In this document: positions 31,623 through 40,871 of the stretch, in pieces
Position numbering within the stretch: the stretch's first letter is position 1
How the letters are laid out: the number at the start of each line of letters is the position of its first letter
Assembly (NCBI GenBank): GCA_029573715.1
Contig: JAKQDR010000105.1
Location: 1-64,000, forward strand
Reading direction: 5' to 3'
From: a bacterium
GTDB lineage: Bacteria > Patescibacteriota > Microgenomatia > UBA1406 > GWC2-37-13
DNA length: 64,000 nucleotides
The notes under the pieces: model-generated
Told to the model about the DNA's origin: nothing
Database searches by the model: none
Seen by the model: the letters and a program-made list of their open reading frames with translations, nothing else
Made by a program: the position numbers and the translations under genes

Positions 31623-32588
31623 ATGCTTACCATACTGCGCAATATCATAAGGGCTTGTTATGACAAATCGTTTTATCAGGAAAATGAAAACGATTCATTC
31701 GGACGTCGGTACGCGCATTTGTATGTGCTGTTTATGGTTGTTGTATCTGTGTTTGTCGTCCAGATGGTTGGCTTTTATTTTACTAACAGGTCACAAATTG
31801 AAGATCTGCCCCCAAAGATTAATACATTCCTAGACAATGCCTATCCGGAAGATTTGACGCTACGATTTGAAGATAGTCAGCTTTCAATCAATCAACCCGA
31901 ACCATATGTGTTGGGAGAAGATATCTTCGCTTTACTTTTGTCGGATGAAGCAAACAGTGATCTTGCTGAGCTATCAGAGCAGAGTTTTTCATCTCAAGCG
32001 GCGCTTCTCACCATAGATACCACAGCATCAATTGACGACTTTGATACATATGAGACAGCAATACTAGCAATGAAAAATGGCCTTGCCATCAAGCAGTCAG
32101 AGCGGGGAGAAGTGCGGTATTATCCGTATGCGGATATGTTGCAGGAAGTACCACAACCGCTGACCTTTGACAATGTTTCGTATGGTCAGATAGTAAATAG
32201 AGTCAGGCCATTTATTGATCAGATTCCCAGCTTCGTATTGTATTTTGTTACTGCAGGTGCAATCCTCATGATTCTTTTAGGCCCGCTTTTCCTCACCTCA
32301 GGCGTACTCTTGAACATTGTTTTTCTAGCGGTACTAGGATACTTTGTGGCACGAGTAATTGGCAGGCCTCATTCGTATATATATATTTATAAACTTGGTA
32401 TGTATGCAGCTATACCGGTTATCGTGCTCCAACAAATCACCATGCTTTTGGCATTCGATGGCTTAAGTGGAGCTTGGTGGCTTATCGCACTGCTTATTCT
32501 TGTGCTATTTATTCCGCGAACTGGAGGAGCATTAGTGAAACGGTCTGACTGCCCGCTGGGTCCAACCGATCCGCCAAAAATTGCATAA
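31623..32588 (+). CDS. Multi-pass membrane protein, DUF1189-like
   Basis: 321 residues. One N-terminal helix (about 37-57), an outside domain of about 140 residues, then four or five C-terminal helices. The plan, together with S-F-Y-Q at the start, L-P-P-K-I-N-T-F and R-P-H-S-Y-I-Y-I-Y-K-L-G-M-Y-A-A-I-P in the second half, resembles DUF1189 proteins of Gram-positive bacteria, though identity is low. The gene is divergent from hsp20; a TATAAT box near 31574 would give a leader of about 40 nt. No biochemical role is known for the family. Confidence 0.5.
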   Translation: MLTILRNIIRACYDKSFYQENENDSFGRRYAHLYVLFMVVVSVFVVQMVGFYFTNRSQIEDLPPKINTFLDNAYPEDLTLRFEDSQLSINQPEPYVLGEDIFALLLSDEANSDLAELSEQSFSSQAALLTIDTTASIDDFDTYETAILAMKNGLAIKQSERGEVRYYPYADMLQEVPQPLTFDNVSYGQIVNRVRPFIDQIPSFVLYFVTAGAILMILLGPLFLTSGVLLNIVFLAVLGYFVARVIGRPHSYIYIYKLGMYAAIPVIVLQQITMLLAFDGLSGAWWLIALLILVLFIPRTGGALVKRSDCPLGPTDPPKIA

Positions 32589-32609
32589 GCATCAAGTAAC
32601 AATCTTGAG

Positions 32610-33809
32610 TTACAGCGCAAACTGTCCGTTTGTATAAATGACCATTTTAGTCCCATTTTGCAATGTAGCCGTTACCGTGCGATTGGTGGTTGAAACAATG
32701 TCCGTATGCACAGAAGAATCGTTATAGCCCATTGCGCTCCATTTCTCTTCATCAACCATCTTGGGATCGTGAGCATAACTATCCCGGTATGCAGAGCCAA
32801 GCGCTATATGAGTGTTTCCAAAAGGCCCACCTACGTTTTCATCATACAACGTCTCACCCATAAATTTGGTAATGCGAGAATGGCGTTTGTCCGTAAGTGA
32901 GAACTCACCAATTTTATTGGCGTTGGGTACTGCAATCATATCAACAAGAACCTGCTCATTTTTTCGAGCATGAGCTTTGGTTACGAGTCCATTTTGAAAT
33001 GTTAACTCTACCCCTTCAATCAGGTTGCCATAACGGTATAAAGGTTGATTAAATCGTATCCATCCTTCAGTGCCCCTCCAGTCTGGGGAAATGAACAGTT
33101 CAAAACTGGGGATATTTCGTCCACTGCCACCAAGCCATAGCCGGTCTTCGCCCACGGTAATAATCAGATCAGCATCTTCTCCTTTGATGTGGAGTGAGCG
33201 TATCGGTAATTGGTTAAGTTTGTTTTTGATTGACTCGATCGTATCAGATACTGTTCGCCAGGTACTAATAGGATCTGCTTCATCTAAATAGCATGCGTCG
33301 ATGATTTGTTTCCAATACTCTTCTTCTGACAGTCCCACCTCTTTCGCCATGGCGGGTGTTCCATAAAGTCCCAATGTCCACGTTAACATACCCTTGTCTT
33401 CTTTGCGTCTTCGCGCATCAAGATAAAACTTCATAAGTTCACCGCGCCGCATGATTTTCTTGCTGTCTATGCCTTCGAGCTCGTGTTTGTCTGTCTCGGA
33501 AATGATGCTAACAAAGTGTGTGGCAAGTTTGACGCGTTCCAACAAATATGGCTTGGGTACAAAATCGATTTGCTCGGTGTTTGCCCTTTCGTAAAAGTCG
33601 CGGGTGAGTCCATCTGGCTGGTAGTTGAGCATCATATGTGCTCCCGACTCAAGAATTGAACGTTGGATGTGGGGGAGTAAGGGTCGAGCAGATTCATTGA
33701 GCGTCACAAATATTACGTCACCAGGTTGCGCCCCTTTACCCGACCACAGCGCGAATTTAATGAGTACATCTGAATACTTTTTGAGAATTTCTGAAGGTGG
33801 GGTATACAT
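32610..33809 (-). CDS. M29-family aminopeptidase (AmpS-like)
   Basis: 399 residues, soluble, the usual length of the thermophilic aminopeptidase family M29. Recognisable parts are the N-terminal A-L-W-S-G-K-G-A-Q-P-G-D-V-I-F-V, the conserved I-P-S-F-E-L-F-I-S-P-D-W (metal-binding Glu), the E-G-V-E-L-T-F-Q-N-G-L-V core, and G-E-F-S-L-T-D and G-N-T-H-I-A-L-G-S-A-Y near the C-terminus with the metal-site Glu, His and Asp residues. These two-metal enzymes remove N-terminal amino acids from peptides. A role in recycling peptides in the cytoplasm is likely for a cell with few biosynthetic genes. Confidence 0.9.
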   Translation of the reverse strand: MYTPPSEILKKYSDVLIKFALWSGKGAQPGDVIFVTLNESARPLLPHIQRSILESGAHMMLNYQPDGLTRDFYERANTEQIDFVPKPYLLERVKLATHFVSIISETDKHELEGIDSKKIMRRGELMKFYLDARRRKEDKGMLTWTLGLYGTPAMAKEVGLSEEEYWKQIIDACYLDEADPISTWRTVSDTIESIKNKLNQLPIRSLHIKGEDADLIITVGEDRLWLGGSGRNIPSFELFISPDWRGTEGWIRFNQPLYRYGNLIEGVELTFQNGLVTKAHARKNEQVLVDMIAVPNANKIGEFSLTDKRHSRITKFMGETLYDENVGGPFGNTHIALGSAYRDSYAHDPKMVDEEKWSAMGYNDSSVHTDIVSTTNRTVTATLQNGTKMVIYTNGQFAL

Positions 33810-33929
33810 AAATGAGCGAGAGATAATGAATAAAGAACGGGCGATATTTGAATCAATAGTGTATCAGGAAAACGGGCCATGTCATGGTCTTTGTAGATTA
33901 TAATAAAGACCCCGCACTCGTACACACTT

Positions 33930-35720
33930 ATGCAAAACATCAGCAAGATTATCAAACTGGCTAAACCGCTCCATGGTGGGTTTTTGCTCATATCCCTTCT
34001 CATCATTCTCGGCTCACTTTTAGAGCTTGCCATGCCGCTTCTATTAAAGACGATTGTCGATATAGTCACCTCATCTTCTCAAAGTCTGGGCACATGGGCG
34101 GATTTGACCAAACACCCATTCACTTCAGTTGGTGCATTGCTTATTCTTATGCTTGCTCTCAACCTATCGTCGCAGGCACTCACCAATATCTCAAGCAGGC
34201 TGGGTGACCATTATGCTGCTCGACTGCGAAAATTTCTCACCGAGACCTTTTTTCGTAAAGCCTTAACGCTGTCTCAAACCTATTACGATGGGGAATTGTC
34301 GGGAAAGATCATCAATCAGTTGAATCGAGGTGTGCAGGTCATTACTGACTTTTTTAATACCTCGACAAATTTTATTGTCCCTTCATTCCTCCAATCGTTT
34401 GTCACCATAGGGCTTCTCGCCTACTACAATCTTCCAACCGCCTTTTTCATGACTTTGCTTTTCCCTATATACATTTATTTTAGCGCAGCCTCAACCAAAC
34501 ACTGGTCCGGCTATCAGCAAAAACGCAACGTATTCGAAGATATCGTGCGGGGCAGGCTCAGCGAGAGTATTATAAATATACGACTTGTTCGCGGGTTTAA
34601 CAATCAATTGCGCGAAATGCGCACTATCGCAGATGGTTTGACCCAATCAAACGTGTATTTCGCCAAACAAAGTTCTACGTTTCATTTGTACGACTTTATT
34701 CGAAATGCCTGCTTGTATCTTGTGCTTTTTGGTGTGTATCTGTTTACCTTTATTAAAACCTTGCAAGGACAGGGATCCATAGGGGAGTTGGTCCTTATTA
34801 TTCAGTTAGTAAACCAAATACGTCGGCCGCTATTTGCCATGTCGTTTGTTCTTGGCCGGATTCAAGAAGCGGAAAATGGATCCAAAGACTATTTCTCGAT
34901 ACTTGATCTGCCTTCGCGTGAAACGATTGAAGATAATTCCAAACCAACGCGTATACCCGTTCACTCTGTTCGATTTGATAATGTCTCATTTCGGTATGAC
35001 CCACAGAGTAAACTCGCGCTTGAGGATGTGAGCTTTGAGATAAAACGTGATGAAGTGGTGGCGCTTGTTGGTAAAAGTGGTGCTGGTAAAACCACCATTA
35101 CCAATATGCTTATGAAATTTTACGACCCAACAAAAGGCACGATATATTTAGATGATCGTACGTATGCAGATTTCACTGTCACACAGCTTCGTCATCAAAT
35201 AGCGCTTGTGTTTCAGGATCATGAGTTGTTTTCTACATCTATTCGCGATAACGTCGCTTATGGCATCGAAGCAACAGATGCCCAAGTTCAGTCAGCCCTT
35301 GAGAAAGCGCATGCGTGGAATTTTGTAAGCGAGCTCCCTCAGGGGTTGCATAGTGAGATTGGCGAACGGGGTGTGCGCCTATCAGGTGGTCAAAAACAGC
35401 GTATCCAAATTGCACGCGCCATCTTAAAAGATGCGCCTATTCTCATTTTAGATGAAGCGACCAGTAGTCTTGATGCGCAAAGCGAGCTTGAAGTTCAGAA
35501 AGCGCTTGAAGTGCTTATGAAAAATAGAATCGCTTTAGTGATTGCTCATCGTTTCTCAACCATTCAAAATGCAGACAAAATCATTGTTATTGATGCAGGG
35601 CGTGTGGTGGATCAAGGTTCTCCCGGTGAGCTGTCTCATCGTGCCGGGATATATCAAGATTTGCTCAGATTTCAGATAGAAGGTAATCAAAAGCTATTAG
35701 CATCATTTGAATTGAGATAA
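33930..35720 (+). CDS. ABC exporter with fused membrane and ATPase domains (MsbA-like)
   Basis: 596 residues. Six-helix type IV exporter domain (about 15-315) and C-terminal ATPase with Walker A GKSGAGKT, Q-loop V-F-Q-D-H, signature LSGGQKQR, Walker B I-L-I-L-D-E-A-T-S-S-L-D and switch His in I-A-H-R. As a half-transporter it must dimerise, as a homodimer since no second half lies nearby. Members of this group flip lipids or export peptides and drugs; the substrate is not predictable. The gene ends 7 nt before a hydrolase gene, so the two are probably co-transcribed. Confidence 0.93.
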   Translation: MQNISKIIKLAKPLHGGFLLISLLIILGSLLELAMPLLLKTIVDIVTSSSQSLGTWADLTKHPFTSVGALLILMLALNLSSQALTNISSRLGDHYAARLRKFLTETFFRKALTLSQTYYDGELSGKIINQLNRGVQVITDFFNTSTNFIVPSFLQSFVTIGLLAYYNLPTAFFMTLLFPIYIYFSAASTKHWSGYQQKRNVFEDIVRGRLSESIINIRLVRGFNNQLREMRTIADGLTQSNVYFAKQSSTFHLYDFIRNACLYLVLFGVYLFTFIKTLQGQGSIGELVLIIQLVNQIRRPLFAMSFVLGRIQEAENGSKDYFSILDLPSRETIEDNSKPTRIPVHSVRFDNVSFRYDPQSKLALEDVSFEIKRDEVVALVGKSGAGKTTITNMLMKFYDPTKGTIYLDDRTYADFTVTQLRHQIALVFQDHELFSTSIRDNVAYGIEATDAQVQSALEKAHAWNFVSELPQGLHSEIGERGVRLSGGQKQRIQIARAILKDAPILILDEATSSLDAQSELEVQKALEVLMKNRIALVIAHRFSTIQNADKIIVIDAGRVVDQGSPGELSHRAGIYQDLLRFQIEGNQKLLASFELR

Positions 35721-35727
35721 TATTACT

Positions 35728-36393
35728 ATGCAAAAGTATATGTGGGTCTTGCGGGAGTATGCGGCGATACTTAAGGCGCACACCTTAGACAAGTTGTATC
35801 ACCATCCCCCAAAAGCCTGGCAGAGTGGTCAGCGGGGCGATGTTGTTATTGTCCATGGATACAACGACACAGGCATGCGCCATCGAAAGCTTGCGAGCAC
35901 TCTCAATGCGTTAGGATACAAAATACATTTGGTGCCTGAACTTGATGGCCAACGGTTTCCTGTCAAAGTGGCATCACGCAAACTTGCAGATCATATACGA
36001 CGAAAAGAATTAAAGAACTATTTCATCATCGCTCATAGTAAAGGATGTTTGGTGACCAAATATGCGGTGTATCGTGAGGACATTCCCATGCCTCAGAAGA
36101 TCTTTAGTATTGCACCACCCTTTGGTGGCTCGGTGTTTGGCCATCTTAGACTATTATCTTTGCATGAGATGAAACCAGCCTCTCCACTACTTCAAGAGCT
36201 GAGAAAATTGACTGATAAAAATCACCTATTTGTCAGTTTATACCCTGCAATTGATAATATGATTCTGGTGCGCGGAAGCTCATATCTTGAAGGCGCGGAA
36301 AACATTCAGCTTGATGTGAATGGCCACACTCTTGTCATTGAAGATGATCGCATGATCCGCGAAATTGTTGACCGTATAGTCGCAGAGAGTTGA
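35728..36393 (+). CDS. Alpha/beta hydrolase (lipase-like)
   Basis: 221 residues, soluble. The fold is indicated by V-V-I-V-H-G-Y-N-D-T (oxyanion-hole region with H-G) and the nucleophile elbow I-I-A-H-S-K-G-C with Ser104. The usual G-x-S-x-G is here H-S-K-G. A late His in N-G-H-T-L-V-I (about 203) and an Asp upstream complete a plausible triad. It resembles small alpha/beta hydrolases that act on lipid or acyl esters. It is probably co-transcribed with the ABC exporter upstream, so a role in tailoring an exported lipid is possible but unproven. Confidence 0.72.
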   Translation: MQKYMWVLREYAAILKAHTLDKLYHHPPKAWQSGQRGDVVIVHGYNDTGMRHRKLASTLNALGYKIHLVPELDGQRFPVKVASRKLADHIRRKELKNYFIIAHSKGCLVTKYAVYREDIPMPQKIFSIAPPFGGSVFGHLRLLSLHEMKPASPLLQELRKLTDKNHLFVSLYPAIDNMILVRGSSYLEGAENIQLDVNGHTLVIEDDRMIREIVDRIVAES

Positions 36394-36450
36394 ACTCATT
36401 TTTACCTTCCCTATACATGCCCGAAATAATGCAATAATCTCATGATGTCG

Positions 36451-36638
36451 TATATAGCTCACCAAACATCCGTTTCAAAAAGCGTTGAGCGTCCGCCCAA
36501 ACAAAGTACTCTCTTCATGTACATAGTATGAATCAGAGGACGCTCACCGAGTGAGTATCCAAGAAGCCATAGATTTATCCGCATGACTCAAGTATAGACG
36601 AACGTCTTTTATGAAACGGGTGTGGTGAGCTGTGTATG
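36451..36638 (+). ncRNA. Structured RNA candidate, copy 2 (unknown class)
   Basis: Paralogue of 1226-1410. The closing stem joins 36457-36476 with 36611-36630. Compared with copy 1 it has acatccgtttca against tgaaacgggtgt, so the C-G pair next to the GTTTC run replaces a T-A type pair of copy 1 and pairing is kept. It also has tgagcgtcc (36485-36493) fully complementary to ggacgctca (36537-36545), a ctcac-cga-gtgag hairpin and agacg-aa-cgtct. The core is 174 nt against 173 nt in copy 1. ATGATG lies just upstream as in copy 1. It sits between a hydrolase and a protease gene, a different context from copy 1, which favours a free-standing RNA over a cis-element. Confidence 0.7.
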
Positions 36639-36641
36639 TAC

Positions 36642-36665
36642 GTGCATTGAGCGGGGAGCATGCAC
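36642..36665 (+). terminator. Weak hairpin downstream of RNA copy 2
   Basis: A 6-bp stem GTGCAT/ATGCAC with a 12-nt loop, followed by a broken T-rich stretch. It could end the RNA transcript, but there is no clean T-run. Confidence 0.3.
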
Positions 36666-36742
36666 ACATTGATTTTCGCGAGAGTCTGGAAAGAATAAGT
36701 CTATCTACCACTCCATAGGGTTTTATGTTACGATGTGATGGT

Positions 36743-37534
36743 ATGTCAGAAGACGCCTACGCACATGCAAACAGACTGCCGGAAGAACTTCAAGAGCAAG
36801 TTGCTCAGGAAGATACCACCATAAAGACCATCGTTGTCACTTTTTTAGTGGGGCTTATCGCGGGCGGAGCGATTCTGGTGACCTTTATGAGTTTGTGGCG
36901 TATGCATCTTAAGTCACAAAAAGAAGCAGAGATCGCAAGCGCATCGCTTACTAATGCGCGCGCCGGATGCAGTATGGGTGAAACAGTCTATGCCACTAAG
37001 CGATGTGCCTATGTCATCATCCAAGAGCGTGCTCATGGCACGGGGATTAGCTTGGGACAAGGGTTTATCGTTACCAATCGTCATGTCGTGCAAGGGGGCA
37101 CCACTTTTACCACACGCGTGGGCGACAGAGAAATCCCCCTTGAACTTCTGCACACATCAACAGACTACGATATTGCATTGCTTAAGGCTTCAGAGTCACT
37201 TCCTACGTGCCCGTTTTTCACAAGCGATAAATTGGCACAAGCAGAGGAACTTTTTGCAGTAGGCTGGCCCAAAGAAAGAGATCAACCAGAGCCGGCATTC
37301 ACACGTGGTGTATTTTCTCGATTCAACACTCAAACAGACACCATCAAGTATATTCAAACAGATGCGGCAATTAATCCGGGGAATTCAGGAGGGCCGCTTA
37401 TCAATGAGTGTGGCATTGTCGGGATGAATACGGCAAAATTCAGTTGGTTTGATAAGGAAACCCCCATCGAAGGCTTGGGCCTTGCAATGCCCATTGAACT
37501 TGTTCTTGAGCTTGTGAAAGATCTCCAAAAATAA
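36743..37534 (+). CDS. HtrA/DegP-like membrane-anchored serine protease without PDZ
   Basis: 263 residues from the ATG at 36743. A cytoplasmic N-terminus and one membrane helix (about 28-50) precede an S1C trypsin-fold domain. The triad is His114 (TNRHVV), Asp143 (DYDIALL) and Ser215 (NPGNSGGPL). There is no C-terminal PDZ domain, so substrate selection by PDZ, usual for DegP/HtrA, is absent. Two Cys pairs in the outside domain may form disulfides. It likely acts outside the membrane on misfolded or surface proteins. A TACGAT box close before the ATG fits a short-leader mRNA separate from the structured RNA upstream. Confidence 0.9.
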   Translation: MSEDAYAHANRLPEELQEQVAQEDTTIKTIVVTFLVGLIAGGAILVTFMSLWRMHLKSQKEAEIASASLTNARAGCSMGETVYATKRCAYVIIQERAHGTGISLGQGFIVTNRHVVQGGTTFTTRVGDREIPLELLHTSTDYDIALLKASESLPTCPFFTSDKLAQAEELFAVGWPKERDQPEPAFTRGVFSRFNTQTDTIKYIQTDAAINPGNSGGPLINECGIVGMNTAKFSWFDKETPIEGLGLAMPIELVLELVKDLQK

Positions 37535-37633
37535 AAGCGCTCGGGGAATAGATGGAAAATAACGATTCTTCTTCTCTGGTGAGGGCAATTTAGGTATGAA
37601 AAATGTTAATTCCCGTCCTCACGTGAAAACGAT

Positions 37634-37712
37634 GGAGGTATGAAGATTGTTAATATTCCCCTCCTCAGTTGAGGAGGGGGTAGGGGGTGGTTGCAATTTA
37701 TTAACTACCTCC
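37634..37712. repeat. Nested inverted repeat (cruciform-like) in a 237-bp intergenic gap
   Basis: Three nested stems share one axis: GGAGGTA/TACCTCC (37634-37640, 37706-37712), GTTAATA/TATTAAC (37649-37655, 37699-37705) and a perfect 10-bp hairpin CCCCTCCTCA/TGAGGAGGGG (37658-37679). The following GTAGGGGGTGGTT resembles REP-like elements I associate with DUF559-type repeats in other bacteria. A degraded related unit lies at about 37575-37620. No gene is present between 37535 and 37771. Confidence 0.7.
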
Positions 37713-37771
37713 CCGTGCTTCGCCCGGTACTCCTTCTTATTCAAGGAGAAGTAAATATGTGTGATATTGTT

Positions 37772-38575
37772 CTATAGTTGTAAAGTAATACTGACCGGAC
37801 AATGATCTGAGCCCCTCACCTCAGGATGAATCCTTGCGTCGATGATATTGTTTTTGAGTTTTGAGGAAACAAGCACATAGTCAATGCGCCATCCGACATT
37901 TCGTGCGCGAGCGCCTCCCCATGGCGCCCACCACGTATAGTGTCCCGGGCCTTGATGGAACATCCGCAACGTATCAACAAATCCTGCATCAATATAGTTT
38001 TGAAACCCTTCCCGCTCTTCTTTGGTATATCCTTTATTTCCCTCATTTTCTTTGGGTCGAGCGAGATCATGTGCTGTATGTGCTACATTGAAATCTCCAC
38101 AATAGACGACAGGCTTATCTTGTTCTAATTCTTTGCAGTATGCCAGGCATGCCGGATCCCATTTTTCATGACGGAGGGGAAGGCGTGATAAATCGTCTTT
38201 AGCATTGGGCGTGTATGAGTTAACCACAAAAAAGTCGACGTATTCAGCAGTAAGTATGCGACCTTCTCGGTTTGGATCGCCATACCCATCATCAGTTAAT
38301 TTGAATTGTTTCACAATGTGTGGAGGCAGATTGTGGCGTATTGAGAGTGGTTTGGCTTTACTAAAGATAGCAGTGCCTGCGTATCCTTTGCGGGTAGCAG
38401 AATTCCAGTGTTCATCATAATCTGCGAAATCAATAGGAAGCTCTTGAGGATCTGCTTTTGTTTCTTGTAGACACACAATATCAGGTGAATATTGCTTCAC
38501 AAATAATTGCAAAGCGCCTTTTCTAATGACAGAGCGGATGCCATTCACATTCCAAGAGAAGATGGATAGAGACAT
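37772..38575 (-). CDS. xth: Exodeoxyribonuclease III
   Basis: 267 residues from the ATG at 38575; the frame continues upstream into a tandem repeat and is not likely coding there. EEP-fold motifs are all present: FSWNVNGIRS, LQETKAD (metal Glu), Y-C-G-D-F-N-V-A-H-T, R-I-D-Y-V-L-V-S and GSDHCPVSI (catalytic Asp-His). Length fits ExoIII/XthA. It acts as an AP endonuclease and 3' exonuclease in base-excision repair. A TACTAT box before the ATG lies in the tandem-repeat region. Confidence 0.95.
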   Translation of the reverse strand: MSLSIFSWNVNGIRSVIRKGALQLFVKQYSPDIVCLQETKADPQELPIDFADYDEHWNSATRKGYAGTAIFSKAKPLSIRHNLPPHIVKQFKLTDDGYGDPNREGRILTAEYVDFFVVNSYTPNAKDDLSRLPLRHEKWDPACLAYCKELEQDKPVVYCGDFNVAHTAHDLARPKENEGNKGYTKEEREGFQNYIDAGFVDTLRMFHQGPGHYTWWAPWGGARARNVGWRIDYVLVSSKLKNNIIDARIHPEVRGSDHCPVSITLQL

Positions 38576-38584
38576 GGAGGATAT

Positions 38585-38612
38585 AGTACAAAGTACAGAG
38601 TACAAAGTACAG
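38585..38612. repeat. 14-bp perfect tandem duplication
   Basis: Two adjacent copies of AGTACAAAGTACAG, itself built from AGTAC units, in the short gap between clpB and xth. It overlaps the probable xth promoter, so changes in copy number could affect xth expression. Confidence 0.9.
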
Positions 38613-38622
38613 GGCACTGCAA

Positions 38623-40761
38623 TTAATTTCTCGCTTTCTGAGATATTACGATTCCTTTTGCCGTATGGTCTACGATGATTTGTTGGTTTTGCTGCACCGC
38701 GCCCTCTACAATCATTGATGCTACTTCATCAAGCACTTCTTCATTTATTACCCGTTTAAGAGGGCGCGCGCCATACACAGGGTCAAACCCTTTCTCCTGT
38801 AGATACGCTTCAAGTTTTGGTGTGTATCGAAATCCATATCCCGCTTTTTCTAGTCGTTTCTCAACCATTGCTAGTTGTAGTTTTACAATTTCTTTCATCA
38901 TCTCTTCTGTCAAGGAATTAAAGACAACCATGCTATCGAGCCGGTTGATAAATTCGGGCTTAAAGAACGCACGCACTGTGTCTATAACCTTAAGCTCCAC
39001 CATCTCACGTGTGTATTTCTCCACTCCATAAGCGTCTGATCCCAGGTTTGAAGTCATAATAATAATGGTGTTTCGGAAGTTTACCGTCTTACCTTTGCCG
39101 TCGGTGAGTCTGCCGTCATCAAATATTTGCAGAAATGTGTTAAATATTTGTGGATGAGCTTTTTCAATTTCATCAAGTAGTATCACGCTGTATGGTTTGC
39201 GACGAACTGCCTCAGTGAGCTGCCCACCTTCTTCATATCCGACGTAGCCGGGAGGTGAACCAATAAGCCGCGCCACCGAGTGGGCTTCTGAATACTCGCT
39301 CATATCAATGCGAATCATGTTTTTTTCATCATTAAAAAGGCTTGCGGCGAGAGCGCGTGCCGTTTCGGTCTTGCCGACACCGGTCGGGCCAAGAAATAGA
39401 AATGATCCAATGGGCTTGCTCTCATCAGAAAGTCCTGCGCGTGATCGCTTAATTGCGCCTACAATTTTTTCTATTGCCTCATCTTGTCCCACCACTCGTG
39501 TTTTCATTTCAGTGTCCAGATGTGCCACTTTCTCTGATTCTGTGGCCAGGAGACGAGTCTGAGGAATATTAGTCCATTTTGCAACAATGGATGCAACATC
39601 AACATCAGACACTTTTTCGCGAAGCACCTTGTTGGCATCTGGGATTGTGTCCCATTGTTTTTGCAGGGCTTCAATTTCTTTTTGAATGTGGGGGATATCA
39701 CCGTATTTAATTTGTGCTGCTTCGTTGAGCATAACATCGCGCTCTGCCTTTTCAAGATCGATTTTTTTCTTATCAAGGCGTATTCGTGCTTCTTGCAGTT
39801 TGCTGATAATTTCTTTTTGCGCCATCCACTTGGTGTGAATGGCATCAAACTGCTCCTGCAGTTTTGCTCGCTCTGTGCTCAACTCTTTTTGTTTTTCTTT
39901 TGCGTTTTCCTCGCGTTTTAATGCTGCGAGTTCAATATCAATTCGAATAATTTGCCGTTTAAGCTCATCCAGTTCTGCAGGCATACTGTCAACTTCAATC
40001 TTGGCGACTGCCGATGCCTCATCAATAAGATCAATTGCCTTATCTGGCAAAAACCTATCAGCGATATAGCGGGTTGAGAGATTGACTGCAGCGATCACTG
40101 CATCATCGGCTATTTTGATACCATGATGCACCTCATATTTTTCTTTAATGCCTCGAAGTATTGCAACACTGTCTTCAATGCTTGGTTCTTCGATAAAGAC
40201 CGGTTGAAATCGGCGTTCAAGCGCAGGGTCTTTTTCTATGTGCATTCGGTATTCACGGACAGTAGTTGCACCTATTGCATGAAGCATACCCCGCGCTAGT
40301 GCGGGCTTAAGCATGTTGCCTGCATCTACCGCCCCCTCGGCGGCACCCGCCCCGACAATGGTGTGGAGTTCATCGATGAATAGAATGTACTTCCCCTCAG
40401 ATTTTTCAATAGCCTCAAGCACGGCTTTAAGCCGTTTTTCAAATTCACCTCTAAATGATGCGCCTGCAAGCAGAGCGGGCAAGTCGATGGAAAGCAGTGA
40501 TTTATTGCGAAGTGAAGTGGGGACATCCCCGTCAATGATGCGCTGAGCAAGCCCTTCAACAATTGCTGTTTTTCCCACGCCAGGATCACCCAATAGCACG
40601 GGGTTATTTTTGGTTCGTCGGGATAGTATTTGTATAACCCGACGCACCTCGGAATCTCGCCCAATGACCGGGTCGAGTTTGCCGGATTGAGCCATCTGAG
40701 TGAGATCGACAGTAAATTTTTCGAGCGGGTTTTGTATTGGTTTATCAAAAGGATTATCCAT
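38623..40761 (-). CDS. clpB: ClpB-type disaggregase lacking the N-terminal domain
   Basis: 712 residues. It begins directly with the linker and first AAA+ domain: Walker A GDPGVGKT at 58-65, I-L-F-I-D-E-L-H, and the pore motif. The M-domain coiled coil characteristic of ClpB (about 270-400) is present, followed by the second AAA+ domain ([19 protein letters not shown]) and the C-terminal small domain. There is no I-G-L/F tripeptide loop for ClpP, so this is ClpB, not ClpA/C. The usual about 150-residue Clp_N repeat domain is missing, similar to the short internal-start form of E. coli ClpB. It extracts proteins from aggregates with DnaK. It has a CIRCE-like operator directly before the start codon. 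Confidence 0.93.
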   Translation of the reverse strand: MDNPFDKPIQNPLEKFTVDLTQMAQSGKLDPVIGRDSEVRRVIQILSRRTKNNPVLLGDPGVGKTAIVEGLAQRIIDGDVPTSLRNKSLLSIDLPALLAGASFRGEFEKRLKAVLEAIEKSEGKYILFIDELHTIVGAGAAEGAVDAGNMLKPALARGMLHAIGATTVREYRMHIEKDPALERRFQPVFIEEPSIEDSVAILRGIKEKYEVHHGIKIADDAVIAAVNLSTRYIADRFLPDKAIDLIDEASAVAKIEVDSMPAELDELKRQIIRIDIELAALKREENAKEKQKELSTERAKLQEQFDAIHTKWMAQKEIISKLQEARIRLDKKKIDLEKAERDVMLNEAAQIKYGDIPHIQKEIEALQKQWDTIPDANKVLREKVSDVDVASIVAKWTNIPQTRLLATESEKVAHLDTEMKTRVVGQDEAIEKIVGAIKRSRAGLSDESKPIGSFLFLGPTGVGKTETARALAASLFNDEKNMIRIDMSEYSEAHSVARLIGSPPGYVGYEEGGQLTEAVRRKPYSVILLDEIEKAHPQIFNTFLQIFDDGRLTDGKGKTVNFRNTIIIMTSNLGSDAYGVEKYTREMVELKVIDTVRAFFKPEFINRLDSMVVFNSLTEEMMKEIVKLQLAMVEKRLEKAGYGFRYTPKLEAYLQEKGFDPVYGARPLKRVINEEVLDEVASMIVEGAVQQNQQIIVDHTAKGIVISQKARN

Positions 40762-40763
40762 AA

Positions 40764-40790
40764 TTAGCAGACAAATGGTTTATCTGCTAA
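40764..40790. promoter_or_regulatory. CIRCE-like operator of clpB
   Basis: TTAGCAGAC-N9-ATCTGCTAA, with the 9-9-9 layout and outer six bases of each arm identical to CIRCE. It lies between the -10 box and the ATG, over the expected transcription start. The inner bases differ from the classic consensus in a way similar to the hsp20 sites, hinting at a lineage-specific HrcA site. Confidence 0.7.
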
Positions 40791-40792
40791 CT

Positions 40793-40821
40793 ATTGTAAT
40801 AGCCAATATTCATCCTGTCAA
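40793..40821 (-). promoter_or_regulatory. clpB promoter
   Basis: On the minus strand TTGACA (40821-40816), a 17-nt spacer and TACAAT (40798-40793). The layout matches the hsp20 promoter. Confidence 0.85.
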
Positions 40822-40871
40822 GTGATGGGTGCGCGAGTCATTGCATTCAAAGGAGTTTTATATCATAATCT

